Below are positions 31,679-41,483 of a stretch of 64,000 nucleotides of DNA, piece after piece. The translations under genes and the position numbers were made by a program. The notes under the pieces are model-generated. The model made no database searches and had not been told where the DNA came from. It saw only the letters and a list, made by a program, of their open reading frames with translations. Origin of the DNA: Podospora comata (Eukaryota; Ascomycota; Sordariomycetes; Sordariales; Podosporaceae); the NCBI GenBank assembly GCA_017354895.1, contig CP071498.1:3100001-3164000 (forward strand). Reading direction: 5' to 3'. Every line of letters begins with the position of its first letter. Position 1 is the stretch's first letter.

Positions 31679-31869
31679 AACTATCTCTTGATGCCTATAA
31701 ACTATCTTTAAAGGCCTTTGAACTACTTTTTAAAGCATTTTAACTATCTTTCAACGCCTTTGAACCATCTTTTAAGGCCATTTAACTAATTTTTTAAAAG
31801 CTATTAATTATCCTTCAAGGGCTCTTAACTATGTTTTAACTTCTTTGAACTATTCTTTAAAACATAATA
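31679..31869. repeat. 21-bp AT-rich minisatellite, about nine units
   Basis: Units beginning AACTAT (or close variants) start at 31679, 31700, 31721, 31742, 31763, 31784, 31806, 31828 and 31848, so the period is 21 bp with two 22-bp steps. A typical unit is AACTATCTTTAAAGGCCTTTG, whose second half (AAAGGCCTTT) is a palindrome. Units differ at several positions, so the array is old. Confidence 0.85.
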
Positions 31870-32257
31870 AATACCCCTCGACGGTTAATAATCATGCTTT
31901 GAAACATCGTCAATTCTATTTCAAAGGGGCGGGGGGGGGGGAGGTCCATTGTTCAGATAAGGTAAACTGGGGTCTGCGTGCAGGTTCCCTCTAAACAAAC
32001 TAGGTAAAAAAATGTGCTTGGTGACCCAATCCATCCCTTCAATTCAGTCTTTCAAAGTCCAACTTTAGCTATTGCAGTCAACCTGGAAGGTTCCCAAAAT
32101 CTCGCCTTCAACCCGGCACAAAATTAGGAAGAACTATCGGTGCTGGTATGCCTTCGGTCAGTTCATGTTCGGTCCATGCTGACATCCCAATGGCCCTTCA
32201 ATCTGGCGAAGGGCACATGAGAGTGCACATAGGGCAGTGGAAAAGGTCAGGGTATGC
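31870..32257. other. Intergenic stretch with an 11-base G run
   Basis: About 390 bp between the minisatellite and the DUF7587-like gene. A run of eleven G lies at 31931-31941. No gene is recognisable; it should hold the 3' end of the downstream minus-strand gene. Confidence 0.45.
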
Positions 32258-33788
32258 TTACTCCGAGGACAAATCCAAATGCGCCATTGCGTCCACGACT
32301 AGATCGGTGGGCTCGTCGTGCTCCGTGTCATCATCAGAAAACATTCCATCCATATATTCCAAATAGTCAAAATGTTCTTGGATGTCTTGGATGAGAATCC
32401 TGAACTGTGCGACCTCCGGGAGCATCAGCTCGGTGGGAACCTTGGTCTCTACTAGCTGGTAGACATCGATGATATCAGCTGATGTAGGAAGTGGAAGTTA
32501 GTGTCTTTTTAGAGTCATCACAGCCCGCTCCGAAGAGAATATACTCACCGCGAAACTTTTCCTTGAAGACGCCGAGAATGACGGGGTCCTGCCGAATTCT
32601 TTGTTTGAGGGCAAGAAACATAGCAGCCGCAGGTACTGTGAGGTCCAAGTGACGTGAGTGAAACAGTTCGCCAAGGTGGATGGCCTGGAGAACTTCTTCC
32701 GTTGAAGCAGGGTTATCCGAGCTGTGAAGCTTGTTGCGAAGTGAAAGTATACCTCCTTTTGTGACAAGATCTTTTCCCCATCGCCGTTGGTCACCGAGCA
32801 CTGGGACCAAGCGGAATAGGCCACGGTCTTTAAGTGACTCAAGATCCGTCTGCACGCAGGCACCTGCTATATTCAGGTCGCCTTGCGAGAGGTACTCCCC
32901 AAAATAATAGCCTTTCGTGTGGCAATTAAGCCGTATGTTGAGCAGCTCCTTCAAGGTCCGCGGTTCCTTTTCGGACTGGCGTTTGTCGGGTCCGTAAGAA
33001 GCAAAGAACTTGAGAAGTTCTACTTCGGAAATGAACGTGCGTCGAGGCAACTTGGTGGTGTCGAGCAAGAGGACCTTTACATCTTTCCAATTGGTCCTAA
33101 CTCCAGGAGCTACTCTGCCGTGGGAGTCGCGACGATGGTCGAAATATGCGCTTCTGCAAAGCGCATAATGCAGGACAAAAAGCAGCGAGCTGCTCCAACT
33201 GACGAACGGGCAATCTGAGCTAGCGTTTGGCCAACAGGCGAAGTCGAAATGTCTTCTCAGAAGCTCAGCAGCAACTGACGGATGGGTAATCCGGTCGGGA
33301 TAGCGATGTGCAATGTCAGGATGGAACGAAGCGAAGATATCTAGAAACTGGGGTTCCGGGTGCCCTGGGGCCGTTGTAGACAGTGGGCGAACGTGCGAGG
33401 TAGTGGTCTCGCCGCATGACTTTGGTGTGTATACACGGAAGAGATATCGGGGAATGTTGTTGCTCCGGAAGTATTGCAGATGGTCGTTTGGGATTGAAGC
33501 GCGTGGTGGATAAAATGGAAGACGCTTCTGAAGTGAGGGGATTGATTGGGGTTCCGATACGGGTTCAGAGTCCGATTGTAGCATGGCGGCTTGCACTCTC
33601 TCTGAAGTGTTAGTCGTTGAATATGATGGCAGAGACTCTTCAACTGAGGGGCCGGATCCAGGTTCGGAGTCCGAGTCCGAGTCGGACATCAATGTCACTC
33701 TTCTTCCAATGCTGCTCATTGTCGCGGATTTGGGTGAACCGAAGGATGAAGGTCGGCAAAAGTCAAAGGGTGAGTTCGATTCTCTCAT
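32258..33788 (-). CDS. DUF7587-like protein
   Basis: Two exons on the minus strand, 33788-32549 and 32478-32258 (70-bp intron GTGAGT to CATCAG), give 486 residues. A later ATG at 33719 would give 463. After a Ser/acidic N-terminus, IPRYLFRVYTPKSCGETTTS (about 110-130) and DCPFVSWSSSLLFVLHYALC (about 205-225) match the DUF7587 pattern of fungal proteins, where an R in YLFR is followed by a W[ST]SSL block. That pattern recalls the R...STS...E triad of ADP-ribosyltransferases, but activity is unproven (inference). The C-terminal half is helical and charged; the last exon is acidic (SDDDTEHDEP). No signal peptide or membrane helix is seen. It diverges from the membrane-protein gene at 34301. Confidence 0.7.
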
Positions 33789-34300
33789 ACACAAAATGAG
33801 AGGGCAAGCCTGGAACAAGGCAGCAATTGCTCCAGTTCGAGCTCATGCATTAGTACCCGAAGATGAGGCTGTAGTTGACACTTCTCAGATACTCGAGCCA
33901 ATTACGATCGAAGCCTCCATGTTGTGCAAGGTGGCACATGCAAGCCAGCATCCTTACCTACCCAGAGAGCAGGAGTTATCCATGTATTTGACTTCAGTCT
34001 AGCTAGAACTGCTAGACGACTTACGGCGTCGGAGTGAGACCCATATGATGCCGGATTGTCCCTTCCCGTTATTATCTGGAATGTACACGGATTTGGGTTG
34101 TTCCGCCTGCTCGAAAGCCTGACCAGCAACTGCCTGTCAAGCACCGCCACAATCTTTTGCTCCCCAGCGAATGGTAGTCCAAGACCGCGATTATCATTGC
34201 GGCCCATCGAATATAACCCCGCATATGGTTTCTGCGTCGGACGTCCATGGCCTCGACCTCCGCATTCGATAGACAGACCCATCCCAACTTGACCGCCACC
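33789..34300. promoter_or_regulatory. Divergent promoter region of DUF7587-like and membrane-protein genes
   Basis: About 510 bp between the two start codons (33788 minus, 34301 plus). TATAA-like sequence (ATATAACC near 34211) and GCCACC directly before ATG 34301 are visible. Coding pieces inside are not convincing. Confidence 0.4.
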
Positions 34301-35389
34301 ATGTCGTCACCAGATGGTACAAACGACACGCTATCCTTAGTGTCATCATTCTACGGCCCTGGAAACATCAGCTGCTGGCTACTCACCATCGCTGCCGTGC
34401 TCGTGACATGGACGCTCAACCCGAGATCCCGCCAACAGGACACTATCACCCTGGACTTCATGGCCACCCTCGCGATTCCATCAATCGCAGCCGGGCATTT
34501 GTTCTACCTGGTTTTCTCCCGTCAAAGCCAGGATGAGCTAGGCGAGGAAGCACCATCTATCGACGGGGCCAATTTATTTACAAGCTCGTCACAAACAGCC
34601 ATCCGGTATGCTGCCGCAGTAGAAGCACCGCTCAATGTGTGTGAAACCTTCTCCAGTGTGGCTCTTACGATGTTTGTAATAGCGGCATGGAATGGGGGAC
34701 CTCGCAGAGCTTTCGCTGTGGTGGGTGCCGGCCTATTGGCATTTTCGACCGAGATCAGTCTCTTCATTCAGACTGCTGGCATCGAAGCAGCCACGTCGAA
34801 TCTTGGCCGCCCATTCTTGTTCAACTCGCTCGTGACAATGGTCGTAATCCTTGTCATGTTGAGCTTCTTCCTCGTGGTGCTGCTGATAATCGGAATCATG
34901 GCTGTCGACTTTAGACTCCGGAGACTTGTTGCTATTAGCGACGCAACCCGTACAGAAATGGAACAGACATTGAGCTTGAAGATAGCAAACGCACAACGAG
35001 TAGAGAGGCTCACGATGTGGCTTACGATTATTCCTTCAGCAGTGTTGGCGCCGAGTAGCTTATTGGTCGCAATACTATCAGCCACCGGATGGCTTGAGGA
35101 GACAACATACATCGCTGATGGGCATGGAAAAACGAGGTTGTTATTCTTCATACCAAGAAGCATGGCCACTATTACCGAGTTGGACCAGGCGGTTTCCTTG
35201 GCTATAGGTATCTTGACGCTTTGCTTCAGCCTTTGGGATGCACTGAGGGTGAAATGGCAAGCTGACATAGAGAAACGGGGGTTAATCGATGAGGATCTAG
35301 CGAGTGGTCAAGGACTGACTGTCAGGAGCATACTCATGAGTAGCACGGCAGGAAGACAGCTTTTAGAAAGAAACATGATACAAAGATGA
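34301..35389 (+). CDS. Intronless multi-pass (about seven-helix) membrane protein
   Basis: 362 residues from the ATG at 34301, chosen over 34247 because of its context GCCACCATG. It starts SSPDGTNDTLSLVSSFYGPG, followed by about seven hydrophobic segments: LLTIAAVLVTWTL, FMATLAIPSIAAGHLFYLVF, VALTMFVIAAW, AFAVVGAGLLAFSTEISLFI, MVVILVMLSFFLVVLLIIGI, WLTIIPSAVLAPSSLLVAIL and AVSLAIGILTLCFSLWDAL. A basic stretch (DFRLRRLVAISDATR) lies between helices five and six. The family is not known to me. A decayed copy of the same gene follows at 35631. The gene diverges from the DUF7587-like gene. Confidence 0.7.
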   Translation: MSSPDGTNDTLSLVSSFYGPGNISCWLLTIAAVLVTWTLNPRSRQQDTITLDFMATLAIPSIAAGHLFYLVFSRQSQDELGEEAPSIDGANLFTSSSQTAIRYAAAVEAPLNVCETFSSVALTMFVIAAWNGGPRRAFAVVGAGLLAFSTEISLFIQTAGIEAATSNLGRPFLFNSLVTMVVILVMLSFFLVVLLIIGIMAVDFRLRRLVAISDATRTEMEQTLSLKIANAQRVERLTMWLTIIPSAVLAPSSLLVAILSATGWLEETTYIADGHGKTRLLFFIPRSMATITELDQAVSLAIGILTLCFSLWDALRVKWQADIEKRGLIDEDLASGQGLTVRSILMSSTAGRQLLERNMIQR

Positions 35390-35630
35390 GACATCTCGCC
35401 CGCCCCAATATGCCCAACATAGGTGCCTTCTGCCTCCTGGAAAGCCTGAACAGTGGTTGTCTTACCACAGAGTGCGATGACCGCCGCCGCATGGTTCTCA
35501 CCCACAAAAACCAATCCCAGGCCATAACCTTATCGTTAAGACACCAAGCCCAAGCTGATATAAACCACACCATCACCTGCTTTTGCCCATTTTGTCACCG
35601 TACCCTTTCTAAGTCTAAACTCACCATACG

Positions 35631-36677
35631 ATGTCTTCCCTGCCAAACACTGACGAGTTCTCCGACATCTCATCCCTCTACGGCCCAGGCAACATCGGAT
35701 GCTGGTACTGCCTCCTAGCCTCCGTTACCATCACCTGGCTCTTCAACCACAACCAACGCGGCAAAGACACCTTAACCAACGATCTAATCGCAGCCCTTGC
35801 CTTCCCAGCCGTGTAATCAGGCCACGCGTTGCACCTCATCCTCTCCGCACCACCCTACCGATGGGAACAATACGGCTGCTCTGACGAGTCACTTCAATTT
35901 CGCATTTGGCTCGCGTGTCCCCACGACCTTAACATCGCGAGCATTAACCGGTACTACCGGGCGGTGGAAGCACCCCTGGCTGTGTGTAACCAGTTTGTTC
36001 AGCTGGGAATCATTCTCTTGTTTGCAGCTGCTGGGACACGTCGGCCTTGGAGCGCGTCTTGGATCTTTTGCGTATGGCTGCTGACCATGTGGACGGAGTC
36101 GATCATGTTGCTGAAGGGGGGTGTTCGGCTATTTTTCTACTACGTTCTGATGTCAACAGCGTTTGCATGCTCGTCACTTTGACTGCATTTCGTCGACAAG
36201 TTTGCGTGGGGAATGAGGGGGGATGGTTCAAGTCACATCATCCCAGCGCATCGACTGGATATGTCTCGACTTTTAGACGCTGGCAAGATCGGTTGCTTCC
36301 TGATTTTACTTTTCAGTAAATTCTCGATTCGGGTCAAGGATGTTGTCCTGTTGGTGTGGAGGTTTCGTGATGTCAAAGGCGACCAAAACATTCTCCAAGA
36401 GTTTCAAGAACTGTGGTGTTAAGGCTGGCTTCATGGCCCTATCCTTCTTCTGTTGTATGTGGCGAGCTTCATTGTGCCAGGATTATACGCACAAAGGACT
36501 CCGTTTCTGGCCCAGGGAGTGTCGTTCTACGGCCCCAGAAGTCCAGCGGCGATCAGCGGCCTTGATCAAGCAGTTTCTCTTTCCATAGGAGTTGTGACCT
36601 TGGGTTTTAGTATGTGGAGCGCTGTCCACTCGAAGTATAGACAGATTGCTGAAGAGGGCACGGGTCCGGCGGTCTAG
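35631..36677 (+). pseudogene. Decayed tandem copy of the seven-helix membrane protein
   Basis: Aligned to its neighbour, the start matches: MSSLPNTDEFSDISSLYGPG against SLVSSFYGPGNISCW, then ALAFPAV, SGHALHLIL, YYRAVEAPLAVCNQFVQLGI (compare AVEAPLNVCETFSSVAL) and near the end SGLDQAVSLSIGVVTLGFSM with VHSKYRQ (compare ITELDQAVSLAIGILTLCFS and LRVKWQ). One frame runs through the whole copy, interrupted by stops at 35814-35816, 36180-36182 and 36420-36422. The middle third also differs strongly. At the first stop, AIPSIAAGH of the intact copy corresponds to AFPAV-stop-SGH. The copy is degraded but was once complete; tandem duplication is the likely origin. Confidence 0.75.
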
Positions 36678-38064
36678 AGCCATCGATTTACATGAATGCT
36701 GGCAGATGGCCTATCGAAGACGAGGAGTGTTGAGCTTGATACTGGAATCAAAGCATTGGCGAAAGTATACCTTAATCACCGGGAAACAACAATGCAAACA
36801 GCCCTTTGGGACGGCTTATGCTCAAAAGGGCAAGACGGACCGCATTGAGGTGATAACATCACATGCAGCATTACCTTGTCCATCCTCGCTGCACGTCAAG
36901 ACGTCTGTAGGCACGCCCAAGAAAGGAGTGCCATGAGACCCTTTCCCAAACGGCTCCCCAATGCAACCCAGGCACCCGCCAAGTTCACCCGCCGAGCTCA
37001 CCCCCCAACTCAGCCTCCTGCACGCGGATTCCTCGCATATTGAGCCCCACCCGGAAGATCGAAAAAAAGACACAAGGTGCTGACAAGATCAGCTCTCACA
37101 CACCCTCCTCCCATGGAACAAGCACCCCTGATTGGCCGCCTTACTTCCCGGACCCGGAAAAACACTACTGCTAAATCATCTTCTGATGGAGGGGAAAAAT
37201 CTGACTTCATGTGATGGGAGCGGGGAAGCTGAGCATCTCCAAACCCGTGCCTGAACATTGACCAGTCCAAAATAGAGATGGGGACTTTCATGAGCTCTTC
37301 TCAGAATGGCGAAACCCATCAGTATGGTGGCGGCAAGGGCATGCGGGTTCCTACATGACAGCGCTGTAGAACCATTGTCCCAAAGAGAAGAATACGCAGG
37401 GACAGATATTTAGTTGTAAAGCACGACCGGTTAGGTCTGATCGAGGTGATCATGCCGCTTAGAGAAGCTCCTCGACATGGCCGCGATGCTGGTGTATCAC
37501 AGTATCAGATGATCTGTTGGTGATTCCTGTTGTATGGTATGCTTCGCCGGTCCGATGATTGTGCGTTGACTGCGCAAGCGTTTTTGGGCCCTTTCATCCG
37601 GCCGTGGGGTCGAGTGCGTAAGGGGTTTGAGATTTGGGACGGAAAGATGAGGGCTGTTTTTGGCATGGTTGGTGGTTGTGACACACTGTGCCGCAACTGC
37701 TTCCTCTCTCCGGCTCAGCAACCCACCAACATCCCTGGGGCAAGGTGCTCGGTAGAGGTCGAGCTGGCGATCTGATTGAACCGCGGAAACCAGTGCCTCT
37801 CGCTAGATCTGCCTTGTTCCAAGAACCCGGGGTCGCGCTTGAAGCGAGACAGCTTTATTCGTCGTGAAAGGATGGCTTGGGCGGTTGCAAAATAAATGAA
37901 GGATACGCAGCATCGGGGCCGGCAGAGCCTCTGGCGAGATCTTAAGCAGATCGTGAGCCACATCCCCCACGACTGTGGCACCCGCTCTGGAGATCATCTA
38001 TCCGTAAATCTTCCGCATCTCATGTCCGTTCGGGTCCCGCTGGCTGCAGGGCTTCGCAATCGCC
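36678..38064. other. Intergenic region without a recognisable gene
   Basis: About 1.4 kb. Short open frames on both strands look random. The right part must contain the promoter of the single-pass membrane protein; a missing upstream exon for that gene (its signal peptide) could lie here but I could not find one. Confidence 0.4.
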
Positions 38065-39669
38065 ATGCTGGCCGGGATGTCAGCTCCCAGTGCAGCCCAT
38101 GGTGGCACGGCACCATTGGCTTCATTAACTTCCATATTTACGCCCCCGTGCTCCACCACCTGGCTCCTGACGACCACCAGGCTGCTTTCACAGTATCCGC
38201 CCTTCCCAACGGCCGGCCCAGCATCCTGTGACCCGCCCTCCTGGCAGTCCAACATCGCCGGCGGAGGTTTTCACTATTACTCTCCCGCTGTCTGCCCCGA
38301 AGGGTTCCATGTTGGTCCCAGTTGCGGTTTAACCAGGACAAGAACAGCCGAGGGTTTTCCTGCAGTCGAAAAGGGAGAGACTGTTGCATACTGCGTACCA
38401 AAGGGCCTTACTTGCACCACAGATATCACCGACTACCGCGGCGGCGTATGGGGCTATACTCGTGATGGAACAGCCTGGGGTGCTAGAGTAACAGTTGGGC
38501 CAGCAATCCAGATCCGCTGGGTGGAAGCCGACTTAACCTTGTTCGAGACACATCCCCTCACGCCGGGCTTGACACTCGCCAAAAGCGAAATGGGTGTTGC
38601 CACAGCTGTTGCCCGGTCTTTCACCACCGTCATATCGATTGACGATGCCGACTCGACGAGCCTCATTATCGACAACACACCAAACCACGATGGGGGTCGA
38701 GGGCCTAGTATCGAAACCGGGGGGGCAGCGCCAGACACCAGGGAACCAGACACCGCGGCATCAAACGGGGGTAATACAAGCGGCTTTGTGATTGGAAACT
38801 TGAACCAGGGATCAAGCATCGTGGTGATGGTGGTGGTCTCACTCATTGGAGCACTCATCCTCTCGACGATAGCTTGGTGCTTGATCAGACGATATAAGCG
38901 GAAAAAGGGACTGGAGAAGGAGATGCAGCATTCCAACAACGCCACGCATCAGGAAGTTGGACGGCAACATCACCGGGCATATGCTCCGGGATCGTCGAGA
39001 AGAAGCGGACCGAGACTAGACCCTCGTGAGAGAATGCAGATGGATGCCCAAAAAGTACTGCCATCTGACCCCCCAATTGCCATGAAGAAGCACTTGCCCC
39101 AACCAGCCCTGAGGATTGACCCACAACAAAGGCCAAAACCGACTCCACGACACGGATACTCCGAGCTCGATACCAGCTCACCAGCTCTTGGGAGCGCACC
39201 GAACCCCGCTGAGCTCGAGGGAGACACCATAGAAACACCAGCAAAACCATGGGTTGTCCACCAAAGATCATGGCTAAGAAGCCCCTCTGTCTATCACCCT
39301 CTCCAATCTCCACGGTCTTTCCGTTCTTCGAGGTCGGCGCGGCGGACGGTGAGAGAATCGTTCGGCGAAAAGGTCAACGACCCGGCAACAGCGCTGGGAC
39401 GGCTGAGAATACCATCAGCTGCAAGGTCGACAATGTCCAGGTCATCGCCCACATCAGCCAGTCCTCGATCAGGGAGCTTCTGGCGGATACCGCGAAGCCC
39501 AAGGAGCCCCAGGACTCCAACAAGTACCAGATTGAGCCAGCAAATACCCCGACCACCACCAATCAAGTCTGGTCTCAGCAATGAAACGTCACTGTCGAAT
39601 ACACCGCCAGACATTCTTGAGCGGCGCGACGGGGAGGGCCCCGGGAGTGGGCATCATGATTCGAGGTGA
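38065..39669 (+). CDS. Single-pass membrane protein with Cys-containing ectodomain
   Basis: 534 residues, no intron within. The N-terminal ~245 residues include LASLTSIFTPP, cysteines in SCDPPSW, AVCPEGFHVGPSCGL, YCVPKGLTC and an FHYYSPAVCP motif seen in fungal surface proteins with a TM and a basic tail (family recollection). One membrane helix lies at 252-274 (SIVVMVVVSLIGALILSTIAW), followed by RRYKRKK stop-transfer residues. A ~255-residue Ser/Arg/Pro-rich tail follows, with SPRSPRTPTS-like repeats. Extracellular N-terminus, cytosolic C-terminus is the expected topology. No signal peptide is visible, so an upstream exon may be missing. Function unknown; cell-wall sensing is a guess from layout. 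Confidence 0.65.
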   Translation: MLAGMSAPSAAHGGTAPLASLTSIFTPPCSTTWLLTTTRLLSQYPPFPTAGPASCDPPSWQSNIAGGGFHYYSPAVCPEGFHVGPSCGLTRTRTAEGFPAVEKGETVAYCVPKGLTCTTDITDYRGGVWGYTRDGTAWGARVTVGPAIQIRWVEADLTLFETHPLTPGLTLAKSEMGVATAVARSFTTVISIDDADSTSLIIDNTPNHDGGRGPSIETGGAAPDTREPDTAASNGGNTSGFVIGNLNQGSSIVVMVVVSLIGALILSTIAWCLIRRYKRKKGLEKEMQHSNNATHQEVGRQHHRAYAPGSSRRSGPRLDPRERMQMDAQKVLPSDPPIAMKKHLPQPALRIDPQQRPKPTPRHGYSELDTSSPALGSAPNPAELEGDTIETPAKPWVVHQRSWLRSPSVYHPLQSPRSFRSSRSARRTVRESFGEKVNDPATALGRLRIPSAARSTMSRSSPTSASPRSGSFWRIPRSPRSPRTPTSTRLSQQIPRPPPIKSGLSNETSLSNTPPDILERRDGEGPGSGHHDSR

Positions 39670-40391
39670 TAAGTCGAGGTTTCGAGCTAAAACGCGCCGG
39701 GAAATTCAAAAGGCACAGATATGATGCTCCAAAAGGCCGATCACTCGAGTGATGTCCCCTATTTCAGCCTGACCAGGCCCATATTCGAAGGATCGAGATC
39801 GAGATGTCAAGAGACGCGCGCGCATTGATTCGACAGACAAACACGCCCGCCCATCCGCGCCGTCGTCGACGAAGCAAACAAGCAAAAAGTTAAAGCTCTT
39901 TGCTTGGCACACCTCAGCTCGGATGCAGCACTGACATCTCCCGATAATCACCCAAAAGACAACGCGATAAGCCGATAAAAGCACCCAACTACCACCCATG
40001 CACCCCCCTCCACAACCGGTCAAGTGCCCCGCAATTCTAGGCCCTTGCGCACCTCTCAGGACAGCTCCAGTGGCAACACAAGCTGCACGATGAGGAAGGA
40101 TCACCCGCCAAAGGAACGCTGATGAACGAGACGGATGGTGGACGGCGAGCAGGCTCGATGGAGATGGTCTGACGTCTGGTATGATATCCTGGGACGATAA
40201 ATCCTTCCATCTCTCTCGCTTCATCAACCTACTTTCAATCATCTCTTCAACCTTTAAACCAACAACTCCATCAACTTCAATACCTCTCCCATCTCAGTGC
40301 ACCGAACCGCCAACAACGACAACCCCACCAACCACTTACACTAAAAATAACCACCACCACCACCACCACAACCACTTACACCACCACCACC
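39670..40391. other. Intergenic region and leader of the small protein gene
   Basis: About 720 bp without a recognisable gene except the C/A-rich leader just before 40392. Confidence 0.4.
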
Positions 40392-40394
40392 ATG
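40351..40394 (+). repeat. (CCA)n simple repeat before a start codon
   Basis: CCACCACCACCACCACCAC (40351 onward) and, after a short interruption, CACCACCACCATG run up to the ATG at 40392. It is a simple repeat within the likely 5' leader of the small gene. Confidence 0.8.
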
Positions 40395-40703
40395 TCCTCC
40401 GACAAACCCCACTTCAACACCGCAATCTTCACCCAACCCTCCACAGACCTCACCACCTCCCTAGTCTCCTCCCCAACAACCACAACCAAATCCCCCTCCC
40501 CAACCCGCACCGCCGCCGCCCGCACCCGCGCCATGTCCGTGACAGAGGAATGGCAGCCCGTCATCGACCGCCGCCAGAGCTGGTCCGCCCAAGAGTACTC
40601 CCACGAGATGCACTCCAAGCTCGCCCAGCAGCACGACCTGCGGGGATCCATCGGCGACCGGTCGGTGGAGAGGGACAACGGGCAGGGGTTTAGTGAGCGT
40701 TAA
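40392..40703 (+). CDS. Small conserved fungal protein, about 100 residues
   Basis: 103 residues, intronless. Basic and Ser/Thr-rich N-terminal half, then EEWQPVIDRRQSWSAQEYSH, EMHSKLAQQ and a C-terminal GFSER. The order EWQP...RxQSW...(H/S)..MH...GFSE is found in a family of short fungal proteins of unknown function (pattern recognised; no name known). No signal peptide or membrane segment; it is soluble and hydrophilic. A (CCA)n leader precedes it. Confidence 0.65.
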   Translation: MSSDKPHFNTAIFTQPSTDLTTSLVSSPTTTTKSPSPTRTAAARTRAMSVTEEWQPVIDRRQSWSAQEYSHEMHSKLAQQHDLRGSIGDRSVERDNGQGFSER

Positions 40704-41483
40704 TTGGCACTCACAACCTACATTATACAACAAACCTACTGATAAGACATTGGGGATGATGGAGGGGGGTAATGACATGACTTTTGTACGCAGAGAGGCA
40801 GGGACGGAAAATTGGGAGCTTTCTTTTGTATTACTACTTTTTGTTTTTGTAATTTTTGTTTCATGGCAGGCAAACGCAACAAGGAATAACGGACGGATGG
40901 AGGGAAAAGGCAAAAGTTTGGGTTGCGGGAACAGGACAAGTTCATTCATCCCATTATCATTTTGGACGCAGAACGGGCAGATCATTTCATCGTCATGACC
41001 ATGGCAAAAGCAGGTGTATTTTTTTGAGCAGACGCAATTCTTCATCTGAACTTTTACGTTTTCATTTATCACACCTTTATTCTTCTTCGGCAAAAGTCAT
41101 CCACATATCAGATGTAAAACTTTGGTTGTCGAGCAACATGTCGACTTTTGATCCAAGGCAGCATTGAGTGGTACGAGCTCAGAAATATCACCAATGTCAC
41201 AAATGTTCATATGCATAATTGCTATCATATCCCAAACCTGTGATAATCCCGTCCATGTTTTTCCTTGCGTGTACTTTCCCCCGTTACTTTGCCCCAAGCG
41301 AAGGTAGTGCAGCCCCATGATTCCAATCCCGAACCCATGTTGCTCCCAGATGATGCCAAAATGCATGACCCATGAATGATACGCCGGACCCTGGGGAGCC
41401 AACCCCTAGGGTGATGAGAGAAGATATAGGAAAAAGAAAAAAGAAAAAAAAAGACATATAGAGACCACCGTTGACCAAGTAGC
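40704..41483. other. Intergenic region, convergent
   Basis: About 780 bp between genes that point toward each other. T-rich and A-rich stretches near 40830-40870 and 41430-41460; no gene seen. Confidence 0.4.

Noticed and set aside
40351-40394. A coding His/Pro-rich extension for the small gene
   Set aside because: The (CCA)n run lies before the only good ATG and the upstream frame has no other protein-like part.
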